Position numbers and translations under genes: made by a program. A stretch of DNA of 12,228 nucleotides, taken from NCBI GenBank assembly GCA_027069385.1, contig JALXER010000320.1, positions 1 through 12,228 of the forward strand, in the 5' to 3' direction. Origin of the DNA: Paracoccaceae bacterium. Its GTDB lineage: Bacteria; Pseudomonadota; Alphaproteobacteria; Rhodobacterales; Rhodobacteraceae. Numbering within the stretch: position 1 is the first letter of the stretch; each line of letters opens with the position of its first letter. This document shows positions 1 through 6,495 of this stretch, piece by piece. The notes under the pieces are model-generated. The model had not been told where the DNA came from. It did no database searches and worked only from the letters and a program-made list of their open reading frames with translations.

Positions 1-2
1 TT

Positions 3-368
3 TCGAAGCTGGGCAGCGAGTTCGACATCCTGCACCGCATCGACACCGAAGAAATCGAAAAGGCCGGTATTCCGCTACTGGCCACCGCCATCGAGCGCAT
101 GCGCCGCGGAAAGATCGACATCGCACCGGGGTTCGACGGCGCCTTCGGGCGTGACGCCACCCACCCCCAGGACTACACCCAGGATCTACAGCTCGAAAGG
201 CTCGTCATCCTGAGGCATGTGTTCGCGGTAACCAAGACGCTTTTCGGCAAATACCTTCAGGCGCGTAGCCTGTTCTTCGGTAATGACATTCGCAGCCACG
301 GCGGCGCGAATATCGTCCATTTCAAAATCAGCCATTCAGGCTCTCCACAATCATATTTCCGTTGGTAA
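3..368 (+). CDS. C-terminal fragment resembling EndoQ/COG1379 PHP-family protein, 3' end abnormal
   Basis: The frame is open from the left window edge to a TAA at 366-368. The first ~50 residues (to about base 150) read like a real protein tail: a GSEFDIL motif, a stretch rich in E/I around IDTEEIEKAG, an amphipathic IERMRRGKI helix, then APGFDGAFG. This pattern resembles the C-terminus of COG1379 proteins (endonuclease Q family, PHP-type nucleases cutting at deaminated bases), as I recall them. Beyond about base 150 the frame no longer looks family-like. From 186 it is antisense to a better-supported minus-strand ORF, and it even runs into the end of hslV. The gene is therefore 5'-incomplete at the window edge and probably lost its native 3' end. 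The family assignment rests on recalled motif similarity only. The strand and frame of the first 150 bases are more certain than the name. Confidence 0.35.
   Translation, partial: SKLGSEFDILHRIDTEEIEKAGIPLLATAIERMRRGKIDIAPGFDGAFGRDATHPQDYTQDLQLERLVILRHVFAVTKTLFGKYLQARSLFFGNDIRSHGGANIVHFKISHSGSPQSYFRW
186..335 (-). CDS. Truncated N-terminus of a putative membrane protein (49 aa), coupled to hslV
   Basis: The ATG at 335-333 overlaps the hslV stop (TGA at 330-328) by 8 nt. It is preceded by GGAGAG at 346-341 with a five-base gap, so translational coupling to hslV is well supported. The product is acidic and soluble-looking: an N-terminal helix MADFEMDDIRAAVAANVI, TEEQATRLKVFAEKR, then QDDEPFEL and a TAG at 188-186. 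This arrangement, a short helical leader ending in DDEPFEL, resembles the start of larger multi-spanning membrane proteins (DUF2157-like) that I recall from alphaproteobacteria. Those continue into hydrophobic helices. Here translation stops just where the first helix should begin, and no reading frame downstream restores it. It is probably a 3'-truncated remnant. It could still be expressed as a small protein. The family link is from memory and uncertain. Confidence 0.5.
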   Translation of the reverse strand: MADFEMDDIRAAVAANVITEEQATRLKVFAEKRLGYREHMPQDDEPFEL

Positions 369-888
369 ATACACAGATTTCCGAGGCAATGGTGATGGCC
401 TTGCGGGCGATTTGCTCGGCGTCTTTGTCGCTGTCCATCATGGCGCGCGCGGCGGCAAGGGCGAAATTGCCCCCTGATCCGACGGCGGCAATATCGTTTT
501 CCGGTTCCAGCACATCGCCCGCACCGGTGATGATAAACAGGTCGCGGCCATCGGTGACGATCAGCATGGCTTCGAGGTTTTTCAGGTACTTGTCGGTGCG
601 CCAATCCTTGGCCAGTTCCACGCTTGCCCGCGCCAGTTGCCCGGGCGCGGCCTCCAGCTTGGCCTCCAGCCGCTCCAACAGGGTAAACGCGTCGGCGGTG
701 GATCCGGCAAAGCCGCAAATCACATCATGCCCGCCGGGTGAAATCCGCCGGACCTTGCGGGCCGACCCTTTGATGACCGTGTTGCCAAGGCTAACCTGCC
801 CGTCACCGGCAATCACCACCTTGCCCCCTTTGCGCACCCCGACAATTGTCGTGCCATGCCAACCGGGGAAGTCTGTGTTCTCGCTCAT
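328..888 (-). CDS. hslV: ATP-dependent protease subunit HslV (ClpQ)
   Basis: This is the peptidase subunit of the cytoplasmic HslUV (ClpYQ) protease. It is a proteasome-like N-terminal-threonine hydrolase that forms a double hexamer and works with the HslU unfoldase. The product of 186 aa has the family's usual length. The mature N-terminus is Thr13 in HG-TTIVGVRKGG, after a 12-residue propeptide. Further family signatures are the GDGQVSLGNTVIK segment (residues ~29-40), CGFAGSTADAF, and SGGNFALAAARAM. A start two codons upstream (894) would leave no space after the GGAGG at 899-895. The ATG at 888 gives a six-base gap and is preferred. The gene stands alone at the end of a convergent-looking left edge. 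The expected partner hslU does not follow; instead a truncated ORF overlaps its stop. A clear heat-shock (sigma-32) promoter could not be made out in the 74 bases upstream. Confidence 0.96.
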   Translation of the reverse strand: MSENTDFPGWHGTTIVGVRKGGKVVIAGDGQVSLGNTVIKGSARKVRRISPGGHDVICGFAGSTADAFTLLERLEAKLEAAPGQLARASVELAKDWRTDKYLKNLEAMLIVTDGRDLFIITGAGDVLEPENDIAAVGSGGNFALAAARAMMDSDKDAEQIARKAITIASEICVFTNGNMIVESLNG

Positions 889-894
889 GAACAT

Positions 895-899
895 CCTCC
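895..899 (-). promoter_or_regulatory. Ribosome binding site deciding the hslV start
   Basis: GGAGG on the minus strand lies directly against the in-frame ATG at 894 and six bases before the ATG at 888. The latter is normal spacing, so it selects the shorter protein beginning MSENTDF. Confidence 0.7.
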
Positions 900-962
900 G
901 TTATGATCTGTGATATAGGCAAGTTGTCGCAGTATTGCCAGAGGCAAGCAAAAACTAGGCGC

Positions 963-2612
963 TTAGCGCGTAACCATCCGGTTCTTGAGCCGCTCTAACA
1001 GAATTGCCTCATTGGGCAAGCGCGGGTTGATCCGCTCGAATTCCTGCTGCGCGGCGTCAAAGTCGAGCATCGCCAGCAATGCTTCGGTGCGGTAAATCCG
1101 GATCAGTGCATCTTCGGGGTCAAGTGTCAGGGCCATATCATAATATGATAGCGCGCGTTCGCGTTCGCCTTTTTCAAAAAACCAGCGGCCCACCAGCCCG
1201 TTTGCCCGCCCCGCCCGTTTGGGTACCTTTTCGGTCCACTGGCTCAGCACGGTCAACACTTTGTCCGGGTCGTCCGTCAGCTTTGCTGCCTCAAGGTAAT
1301 TGTTCCAGAGCGCCGACAAACGGTTGCCGTTTTCAACCTGACTTGCCAGAACATCATAGGCGGCCTGCCCATCCTTGAGCCGTATCAACGCTTGTGCTTT
1401 CAGCAATTGCATCGGTGCGGTCCGGTTTTCGGGGGCGTTCGCGATGATTTCCAGCGTGCCGGCAAAATCCCGGATGCCGATCAGAAACTGCGCGTGTTCC
1501 ATGGCGAAATCGAAAGAGGTTTTTGAAATGTCGGCAAAGGTCGCAAAAAACGTCTCTGCATCGGCCCGCGATTCCTGACGAACCTGCGCTGCGCGCTCTA
1601 CCGCCATCAACGCTCCGCCCTGTTCAATGGCGGACTGGTGATCTGCCAGAGTCCACTTGGTTTCCACATAGGCATCAACCATCCGGTTGATATTGACCGC
1701 CACGATTTCGTCGGTGACATGGGTAAAATCGTCTTTCCAGGTCAGGCTGCGGTCACTGATACTGACCGATTCAAAGCTGGGGTAATAGGTGATGCGGTCG
1801 CGTTTGGCGATGATGGTATCTGCGGCGGTGCGCAACACGGATTTCGAATAGGAATTGGCCACGATCACATCGTCGGCGCGATGCGTAGCAGCCAGCGGAA
1901 CCGGCGAAATGGTGATAATGATCTGCACGCCCTGCTTGCCGTGTTTCTGGATCAGATCAACGGTTTTTTCCAGATAGGCATAGACCTCGTCGAAAGACAG
2001 CACATGCAGTTTGAAACGATCGGGTTCGTTGCGCAGCATCGTCGGGCGTGGCGCGGCGTTCAGGTAATAGCCGGTGGTAGAATCATACCATACCTCGACC
2101 AGACCAAGGGTAATCACCACAACCTGACATTCCATAAAACTGCGATAGGCCCCGGTGATGGCGGCGCGACGGTTTACAACCGTTTGGTAATCGGCGGGGC
2201 GAACCGAATTGATCACATGCATATCCACAAACTTGCTGTTCTGTACCTCGACAAAGTGGTCCTCGGCGACGAAATCCTGCTCGCCCAGCGCCCAGGCAAA
2301 TTCGTTGTATATGGAGGGCGTGCCAAAATTGTTAACCACGCCAGTGTCAATGCCCGCAAACTCCGGCCGGTCAAAAAGGGCGCGCATCGGAATGTCAAAA
2401 CCGCGCTCTATCAACACCCTTTCCACATGACGGGCAAAACATGACCCGACGGTGAATATCTTTTCGCCCGGCTTCATCTTGAATGGCACATCAAACCCGG
2501 GTTTGGTCACCGGTTCAATCCGGTTCTTCTGTCCGCGATTTCCCCAAGTAGCAAACGGGTTGTTTTTACGTTGTGCAACGGCCTCGGGGCCGGAAAGCTC
2601 AATCAGGGGCAT
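963..2612 (-). CDS. GSCFA domain protein with C-terminal TPR-like region
   Basis: The 549-residue product has the GSCFA family signature at residues 56-60 within IFTVGSCFARHVERVL. Further conserved blocks are NNFGTPSIYNEF (~94-105), VVVITLGLVEVWYD (~164-177), TISPVPLAATH (~234-244) and ANSYSKSVLR (~252-261). The fold is thought to be SGNH-hydrolase-like. Ser57 would be the nucleophile, and D295-F-T-H298 matches the DxxH block of that fold. Substrate is unknown; the family is often linked to polysaccharide or cell-surface modification. Residues ~370-540 form repeated amphipathic helices, including a clear TPR pair (GRWFFEKGERERALSYYDMAL, then a DPEDA turn), suggesting protein binding. There is no signal peptide or membrane helix, so it is predicted cytoplasmic. 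The ribosome site is weak (AAAGA seven bases upstream). It lies downstream of the trpB terminator and is probably transcribed separately. Confidence 0.88.
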   Translation of the reverse strand: MPLIELSGPEAVAQRKNNPFATWGNRGQKNRIEPVTKPGFDVPFKMKPGEKIFTVGSCFARHVERVLIERGFDIPMRALFDRPEFAGIDTGVVNNFGTPSIYNEFAWALGEQDFVAEDHFVEVQNSKFVDMHVINSVRPADYQTVVNRRAAITGAYRSFMECQVVVITLGLVEVWYDSTTGYYLNAAPRPTMLRNEPDRFKLHVLSFDEVYAYLEKTVDLIQKHGKQGVQIIITISPVPLAATHRADDVIVANSYSKSVLRTAADTIIAKRDRITYYPSFESVSISDRSLTWKDDFTHVTDEIVAVNINRMVDAYVETKWTLADHQSAIEQGGALMAVERAAQVRQESRADAETFFATFADISKTSFDFAMEHAQFLIGIRDFAGTLEIIANAPENRTAPMQLLKAQALIRLKDGQAAYDVLASQVENGNRLSALWNNYLEAAKLTDDPDKVLTVLSQWTEKVPKRAGRANGLVGRWFFEKGERERALSYYDMALTLDPEDALIRIYRTEALLAMLDFDAAQQEFERINPRLPNEAILLERLKNRMVTR

Positions 2613-2636
2613 GGGCGTCTTTCATGGTAGTTGATT

Positions 2637-2647
2637 CCGGTCACCGG
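2637..2647. repeat. Short perfect palindrome upstream of the GSCFA gene
   Basis: CCGGT-C-ACCGG lies 25 bases before the GSCFA start codon and 10 bases from the trpB terminator. It could be a small operator or part of the promoter region, but an 11-base palindrome in GC-rich DNA may be chance. Confidence 0.25.
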
Positions 2648-2656
2648 CAATCATAA

Positions 2657-2683
2657 GGGGGCAGGGTATGTAATCCTGCCCCC
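2657..2683 (-). terminator. Hairpin terminator after trpB
   Basis: A perfect 9-bp stem, GGGGGCAGG / CCTGCCCCC, closes a nine-base loop. On the minus strand it begins 12 bases beyond the trpB stop codon and is followed by TTATGATT, a weak T-rich tail of the kind common in GC-rich alphaproteobacteria. Position and stem strength support a terminator separating the trpB transcript from the GSCFA gene. The poor T-run means some read-through is possible. Confidence 0.7.
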
Positions 2684-2695
2684 GTACAGGTTTGA

Positions 2696-3898
2696 CTATT
2701 CGCCGAACCCGTAGGTTTCCGTAACATAATCAAGGTCTTTATCGCCACGGCCCGACAGGTTGATCAGAATCGACTTGCCCGGGTGGTTTTTGGCTTCGCG
2801 CATGGCATAGGCCAGTGCGTGGGCGGATTCGAGCGCCGGAATGATGCCTTCGTGGCGCGACAGGCCATAAAATGCCTCCAGCGCTTCTTTGTCGTCGGCA
2901 GTGGTGTATTGCACCTTGCCGATTTTCTGCAAATGCGCGTGTTCGGGGCCAACGCCGGGGTAATCCAGACCCGATGCCAGCGTGTTGACCGGCGCAGGTT
3001 CGCCCGCATCATCCAGCAGCACCTTGGTGTTGAACCCGTGAATCGCGCCGTCCTGCCCATAGGTCAGGGTTGCCGCGTGGTCGCCCAGTTTCGACGAGGT
3101 GCCCAGCGGTTCTACGCCCACCAGTTCAACGTCCTCATCCTCGAAAAACCCCGAGAAGATCCCCATCGCGTTTGACCCGCCGCCCACGCAGGCAGCGACG
3201 ATATCGGGCAATTCACCGGTCATGTCTAGAAATTGCTCGCGCGCTTCGATGCCGACGATTTTCTGGAAATCGCGCACCATCATCGGAAACGGGTGCGGCC
3301 CCACGACAGAGCCAATGCCGAACAGCGCTGTATCGGCCTGCGCGACATAGGCCCCAAAGGCGCTGTCGACGGCCTCTTTCAGAGTTTTGGCACCCTCGGT
3401 TACCGGCACCACCGTGGCGCCCAGCAATTTCATGCGGGTCACGTTGGGGGCTTCTTTGGCCATATCGACCTCGCCCATGTGAATCTCGCATTCCATACCG
3501 AAATACGCCGCAGCCGTGGCCAAAGCCACGCCATGCTGGCCCGCGCCGGTTTCGGCGATCAGTTTGGTTTTGCCCATGTATTTTGCCAGCAAGCCCTCGG
3601 CCATGCAGTGGTTCAGCTTGTGCGCGCCGGTGTGGTTCAGGTCCTCGCGTTTGGCATAAATCTGCGCGCCGCCTGCCCGTTCGGACAGGTTTTTCAGGTA
3701 AGAAATCGGTGTGGGCCGGCCCTGAAAATGTTTGCGGATATAGCGCAGTTCGTTGATGTAGTCGGCCGATTTGGAGATCTTGGCATAGGCTTCTACGATC
3801 TCGGCGAAATGCGGTACCAGCGGCGGCGGCAGCATCGCGCCGCCATAGTCGCCAAAAAAGCCGTCGGCATTCGGGGTGGTTTTCAGATAAGGTTTCAT
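2696..3898 (-). CDS. trpB: Tryptophan synthase beta chain (stand-alone, divergent variant)
   Basis: TrpB is a PLP enzyme that condenses indole and serine to tryptophan, normally in an alpha2beta2 complex with TrpA. In this 400-aa product the PLP lysine is Lys94 in REDLNHTGAHK. The catalytic Glu is E116 in AETGAGQHG. The phosphate loop is GGGSNA (239-244), followed by GLDYPGVGPEH (310-320), EGIIPALES (350-358) and LSGRGDKD (381-388). All key residues of a working TrpB are present. The sequence departs from textbook TrpB in HKLNHCMAEGLLAKYMG and ECEIHMGEVDMAKEAPN, and in its N-terminus (GFFGDYGG). It reads like a distinct TrpB subgroup. A longer frame opens with TTG at 3937 but has no ribosome site. 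The ATG at 3898 has AGGGA five bases upstream. Neither trpF nor trpA is adjacent, which is unusual for a biosynthetic trpB. It may be a second copy or salvage enzyme. Confidence 0.93.
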   Translation of the reverse strand: MKPYLKTTPNADGFFGDYGGAMLPPPLVPHFAEIVEAYAKISKSADYINELRYIRKHFQGRPTPISYLKNLSERAGGAQIYAKREDLNHTGAHKLNHCMAEGLLAKYMGKTKLIAETGAGQHGVALATAAAYFGMECEIHMGEVDMAKEAPNVTRMKLLGATVVPVTEGAKTLKEAVDSAFGAYVAQADTALFGIGSVVGPHPFPMMVRDFQKIVGIEAREQFLDMTGELPDIVAACVGGGSNAMGIFSGFFEDEDVELVGVEPLGTSSKLGDHAATLTYGQDGAIHGFNTKVLLDDAGEPAPVNTLASGLDYPGVGPEHAHLQKIGKVQYTTADDKEALEAFYGLSRHEGIIPALESAHALAYAMREAKNHPGKSILINLSGRGDKDLDYVTETYGFGE

Positions 3899-3903
3899 GG
3901 TTT

Positions 3904-3908
3904 TCCCT
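3904..3908 (-). promoter_or_regulatory. Ribosome binding site deciding the trpB start
   Basis: AGGGA sits five bases before the ATG at 3898. The alternative in-frame TTG at 3937 lies in a T-rich tract without any purine-rich site, so the shorter protein beginning MKPYLK is favoured. Confidence 0.6.
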
Positions 3909-3963
3909 GTTTTTTTGTTGCCAGCGGATTTGGCCAAAAAAACCGGATAGATTCAAGGGGGAA

Positions 3964-5106
3964 TCAGGTATCGCGGCGAAAAGGCCCAATTGCGGCGGTG
4001 GTTTCGATGTCATCATCCACCGCTTCGGTCTCGTCTTGCAGATAGCGCCGGATGGCGTCAGAGAACCCCGAATCGGCAATCCAGTGCAGCGAATAGACCG
4101 GCGCGGGCATGTATCCGCGTGCCAGCTTGTGTTCGCCTTGCGCGCCTGCCTCTACCTTGGTCAGGCCGCGCTCGATTGCGGCCTCTATGGCGCGGTAATA
4201 GCACAGCTCGAAATGCAGGCAGGGGTGGTGCTCGGTCGCCCCCCAATAGCGCCCGAACAGGGTATCGGCCCCGATAAAATTCAGCGCTCCGGCGATGTAT
4301 TGCCCGTCGCGGCGCGCCATCACCAGCAAAATATCATCGCGCAGGGTTTCTTGCGCCGCATCAAAGAATTGGCGCGTCAGATAGGGTGCGCCCCATTTGC
4401 GCGCGCCGGTATCCTGATAGAATTGCCAAAAGGCATCCCAGTGTTCGGGGCGGATCGCATCGCCGGTCAGCGCCTCGATATCGCCACCAAAATCGTTGGC
4501 GATGCGGCGCTCTTTGCGGATGTTCTTGCGTTTGCGCGACGAAAGCGCCGCCAGAAACGCGTCGAAATCACCATAGCCCTGATTGAGCCAGTGATATTGC
4601 GAGGTCTTGCGTTGCAGCAGCCCCATTTCGCCGCCGAGCGCGTATTCATCGGCGGTGCAAAAGGTCAGATGGACCGAGGAAAGCCGGTTCTGGCGGGTGA
4701 TCTGCACGGCGGCATTCAGCAGCGCCTTGCGTATTTCGGCGATCGGAGAAAGCAGGCGCGCGCCGGTGGCGGGCGTAAAGGGCACCGCCGATTGCAGCTT
4801 GGGGTAATAGCTGCCTCCGGCCCGCTGATAGGCATCGGCCCAGGCGAAATCAAAGATGTATTCACCCTGCGAGTTGGTTTTCAGATAAAGCGGCATGACC
4901 CCCGCAACCGCGCCATCCACGCGCGCAACCAGATGCTGGGGTTGCCAGCCGGTGCCCTCGCCCACCGAACCGCTGGTTTCAAGCGCCAGCAAAAACCGGT
5001 GCGTGGTAAACGGGTCGGGCGGTGGGCCGGATGGCGGGCAGGCGCAGGCATCCCATTGTGCTGCCGGTATTTCGGCTAACGAAGGCAGGGCCGAGATTTC
5101 AACCAT
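3964..5106 (-). CDS. COG3146/DUF482 FemAB-like acyl-CoA N-acyltransferase
   Basis: This 380-aa protein belongs to PF04339 (DUF482), a GNAT-fold family often labelled as peptidoglycan biosynthesis-like. No reaction has been firmly assigned. Family landmarks occur in order: FDFAWADAYQRAGGSYYPKLQSAVPFTP (residues ~85-112, with the YYPKL and AVPFTP cores), FLAALSSRKRKNIRKER (~184-200), KWGAPYLTRQFF (~237-248), and GALNFIGADTLFGRYWG (~273-289). The near-invariant HFELCYYRAIE (~298-308) and EAGAQGEHKLARGY (~319-332) follow. Length matches the family. There is no signal peptide, so it is cytoplasmic. The frame extends upstream, but the ATG at 5106 gives the family N-terminus and lies eight bases past the preceding gene's stop. 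It is probably co-transcribed with the RidA and GDPD genes upstream and trpB 65 bases downstream. Confidence 0.92.
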   Translation of the reverse strand: MVEISALPSLAEIPAAQWDACACPPSGPPPDPFTTHRFLLALETSGSVGEGTGWQPQHLVARVDGAVAGVMPLYLKTNSQGEYIFDFAWADAYQRAGGSYYPKLQSAVPFTPATGARLLSPIAEIRKALLNAAVQITRQNRLSSVHLTFCTADEYALGGEMGLLQRKTSQYHWLNQGYGDFDAFLAALSSRKRKNIRKERRIANDFGGDIEALTGDAIRPEHWDAFWQFYQDTGARKWGAPYLTRQFFDAAQETLRDDILLVMARRDGQYIAGALNFIGADTLFGRYWGATEHHPCLHFELCYYRAIEAAIERGLTKVEAGAQGEHKLARGYMPAPVYSLHWIADSGFSDAIRRYLQDETEAVDDDIETTAAIGPFRRDT

Positions 5107-5114
5107 CGCGTTGC

Positions 5115-5861
5115 TCAGGCCTGATACCCCTCGAAGGTGATGTTGTCGGCAAGGCGGCGGGCGGCGTCTTCTTCGGCTTCGGAACGCACCGTCCAGCAAA
5201 ACACCGGATCACCGGTATTGCGAATGCGCCAAACCGGCGCACTGTCCAGTTCTTTGTGGTGATGCGAGATGAACGAGCAACCGGCCGCATCGTAATCGGG
5301 GATCTCGGCCAGTTCGCGCCGCCGGGCCTCGGGGACCAGTTGCCAGAATTCCGGCAGAAACGGGCTGGTGGTCAGCCCGCGCGGCACCTCGGGGGCATAT
5401 CTGGCCATGTTATAGACCATATGCGGGTTATACGACATCACCGCCACCGGTCCGGCATAGGCGTTCAGCAATTCGGCGGTGCGTTTTTCCAGCTCGCCCA
5501 CATCGGGGCCAAGCGCGCCATCCTGATCCTTCAGTTCCACCAGCAGCGCCACCTGACCGGAGACCTGTTTCAGAACTTCCAACAGGGTCGGGATGGATTC
5601 GCCATTGGACAGGGTCAGGGCCTGCAACTGGGCTGCCGTGTGCTGGCGCAGCGGCCCTTTGGTGCCGGTCAGACGGTCCAGCGCATAATCGTGAAACACC
5701 ATCGCCTCTCCGTCGCTGGAGAGTTGCAGGTCCAGTTCGATGCCATAGCCCATGTGAATCGACCGGTCAAACGCCGCGCGCGAGTTTTCGGGTGCGTCAT
5801 CATTGTGATAGCCCCGATGCGAGATCGGCGGGATCAGAAAGGCGGGGTGCAGTTCAGGCAA
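5115..5861 (-). CDS. Glycerophosphodiester phosphodiesterase family protein
   Basis: GDPD enzymes hydrolyse glycerophosphodiesters from phospholipid turnover to sn-glycerol-3-phosphate and an alcohol. The 248-aa protein has the active-site layout: HRG with His15, APENSRAAF (23-31), E42-x-D44 in IELDLQLSSDGE, and HD with His57. The C-terminus (CWTVRSEAEEDAARRLADNITFEGY) fits the cytoplasmic bacterial GDPD group. There is no signal peptide. No ATG exists before the catalytic HRG. The best start is TTG at 5861, which overlaps the RidA stop by 8 nt and follows GAGGGG at a slightly long distance. This gives the family's usual short leader before HRG. The overlap implies translational coupling with the RidA gene. 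The exact start codon is less certain than the identity. Confidence 0.9.
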   Translation of the reverse strand: MPELHPAFLIPPISHRGYHNDDAPENSRAAFDRSIHMGYGIELDLQLSSDGEAMVFHDYALDRLTGTKGPLRQHTAAQLQALTLSNGESIPTLLEVLKQVSGQVALLVELKDQDGALGPDVGELEKRTAELLNAYAGPVAVMSYNPHMVYNMARYAPEVPRGLTTSPFLPEFWQLVPEARRRELAEIPDYDAAGCSFISHHHKELDSAPVWRIRNTGDPVFCWTVRSEAEEDAARRLADNITFEGYQA

Positions 5862-6321
5862 TCTCGAATATCCCCTCGATTTCCACCGCAACGCCCAGTG
5901 GCAGCGCGGGCACACCCACGGCAGCGCGGGCATGGGCGCCTTTTTCAGGGCCGAATACCTCTACCATCAGGTCCGAGGCACCGTTGACCACCTGCGGCTG
6001 TTCGACAAATCGCGGAGTGCAGTTCACAAACCCGCCCAGTTTTACCACCCGCACCAGCCGGTCAAGATCACCGTCACACGCCGCGCGAAGCTGCGCGATC
6101 AGTGCCAGCCCGCAGGTGCGCGCCGCAGCGGCACCGGCCTCGGTATCCACGTCTTTGCCCAGCTTGCCGGTGATGAACCCCGATTCATCGCGCGATATCT
6201 GCCCCGAGACAAACACAAGATTGCCCGATTGCACAAACGGCACATAATTGGCCGCCGGTGCGGGGGCATCGGGAAGGGTGATTTTCAGTTCGGCCAGTCT
6301 GGCGTCGATAGTTCCGGTCAT
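5854..6321 (-). CDS. RidA (YjgF/YER057c/UK114) family protein
   Basis: This 155-aa protein matches the longer RidA-like subgroup. Landmarks are YVPFVQSGNLVFVSGQIS (26-43), GKLGKDVDTEAGAAAAR (52-68), RLVRVVKLGGFVNCTPRF (88-105) and VVNGASDLMVEVFG (111-124). The C-terminal HARAAVGVPALPLGVAVEIEGIFEI closes it. Canonical RidA is a trimeric cytosolic enzyme that hydrolyses reactive enamine/imine intermediates released by PLP enzymes. Arg132 lines up with the substrate-carboxylate-binding arginine and Glu147/149 with the C-terminal glutamate, so deaminase activity is possible, though this subgroup is poorly characterised. The ATG at 6321 has GGAG six bases upstream. It is the first gene of the minus-strand cluster, and its operon also holds a PLP enzyme (trpB). 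Its stop overlaps the GDPD start. Confidence 0.92.
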   Translation of the reverse strand: MTGTIDARLAELKITLPDAPAPAANYVPFVQSGNLVFVSGQISRDESGFITGKLGKDVDTEAGAAAARTCGLALIAQLRAACDGDLDRLVRVVKLGGFVNCTPRFVEQPQVVNGASDLMVEVFGPEKGAHARAAVGVPALPLGVAVEIEGIFEIA

Positions 6322-6344
6322 TTTGTGCTCCACATCAGGGGTTT

Positions 6345-6374
6345 TTGACAGGCTATCGCACGGGGCGGTTAAGT
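6345..6374 (+). promoter_or_regulatory. Possible sigma-70-type promoter for the serine hydrolase
   Basis: A perfect TTGACA (6345-6350) is followed 18 bases later by TTAAGT (6369-6374), a poor -10 box (three of six). It lies in the 174-base region between the divergent RidA and hydrolase genes and points toward the hydrolase, leaving a leader of about 115 bases. Nothing else structured is visible in this gap. No equally good promoter was found for the RidA direction. Confidence 0.35.
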
Positions 6375-6495
6375 AAATCGGAAAATGCACCAAATGGATA
6401 AAACTTCCGTGCTTTGCCGGGCTGACGTCGCGCAATGCTTGACCCGATCGGTGCGATTGCCCATGCTGGGGCCGGAACAGGGTGGAGAGATGAGT

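Noticed and set aside
935..947. TTGCC-AGA-GGCAA small inverted repeat between the GSCFA stop and hslV
   Set aside because: The stem is only 5 bp with a three-base loop, and no T-run follows on the minus strand, so a terminator claim is not supportable.
2599..2625. Nine-codon ORF (MKDAHAPD) overlapping the GSCFA start in another frame
   Set aside because: It could be a leader peptide, but its ribosome site is weak and a frame this short is expected by chance.
3899..3937. N-terminal extension of TrpB from a TTG start
   Set aside because: There is no ribosome site upstream of the TTG, while the ATG at 3898 has a well-placed AGGGA and gives the expected N-terminus.
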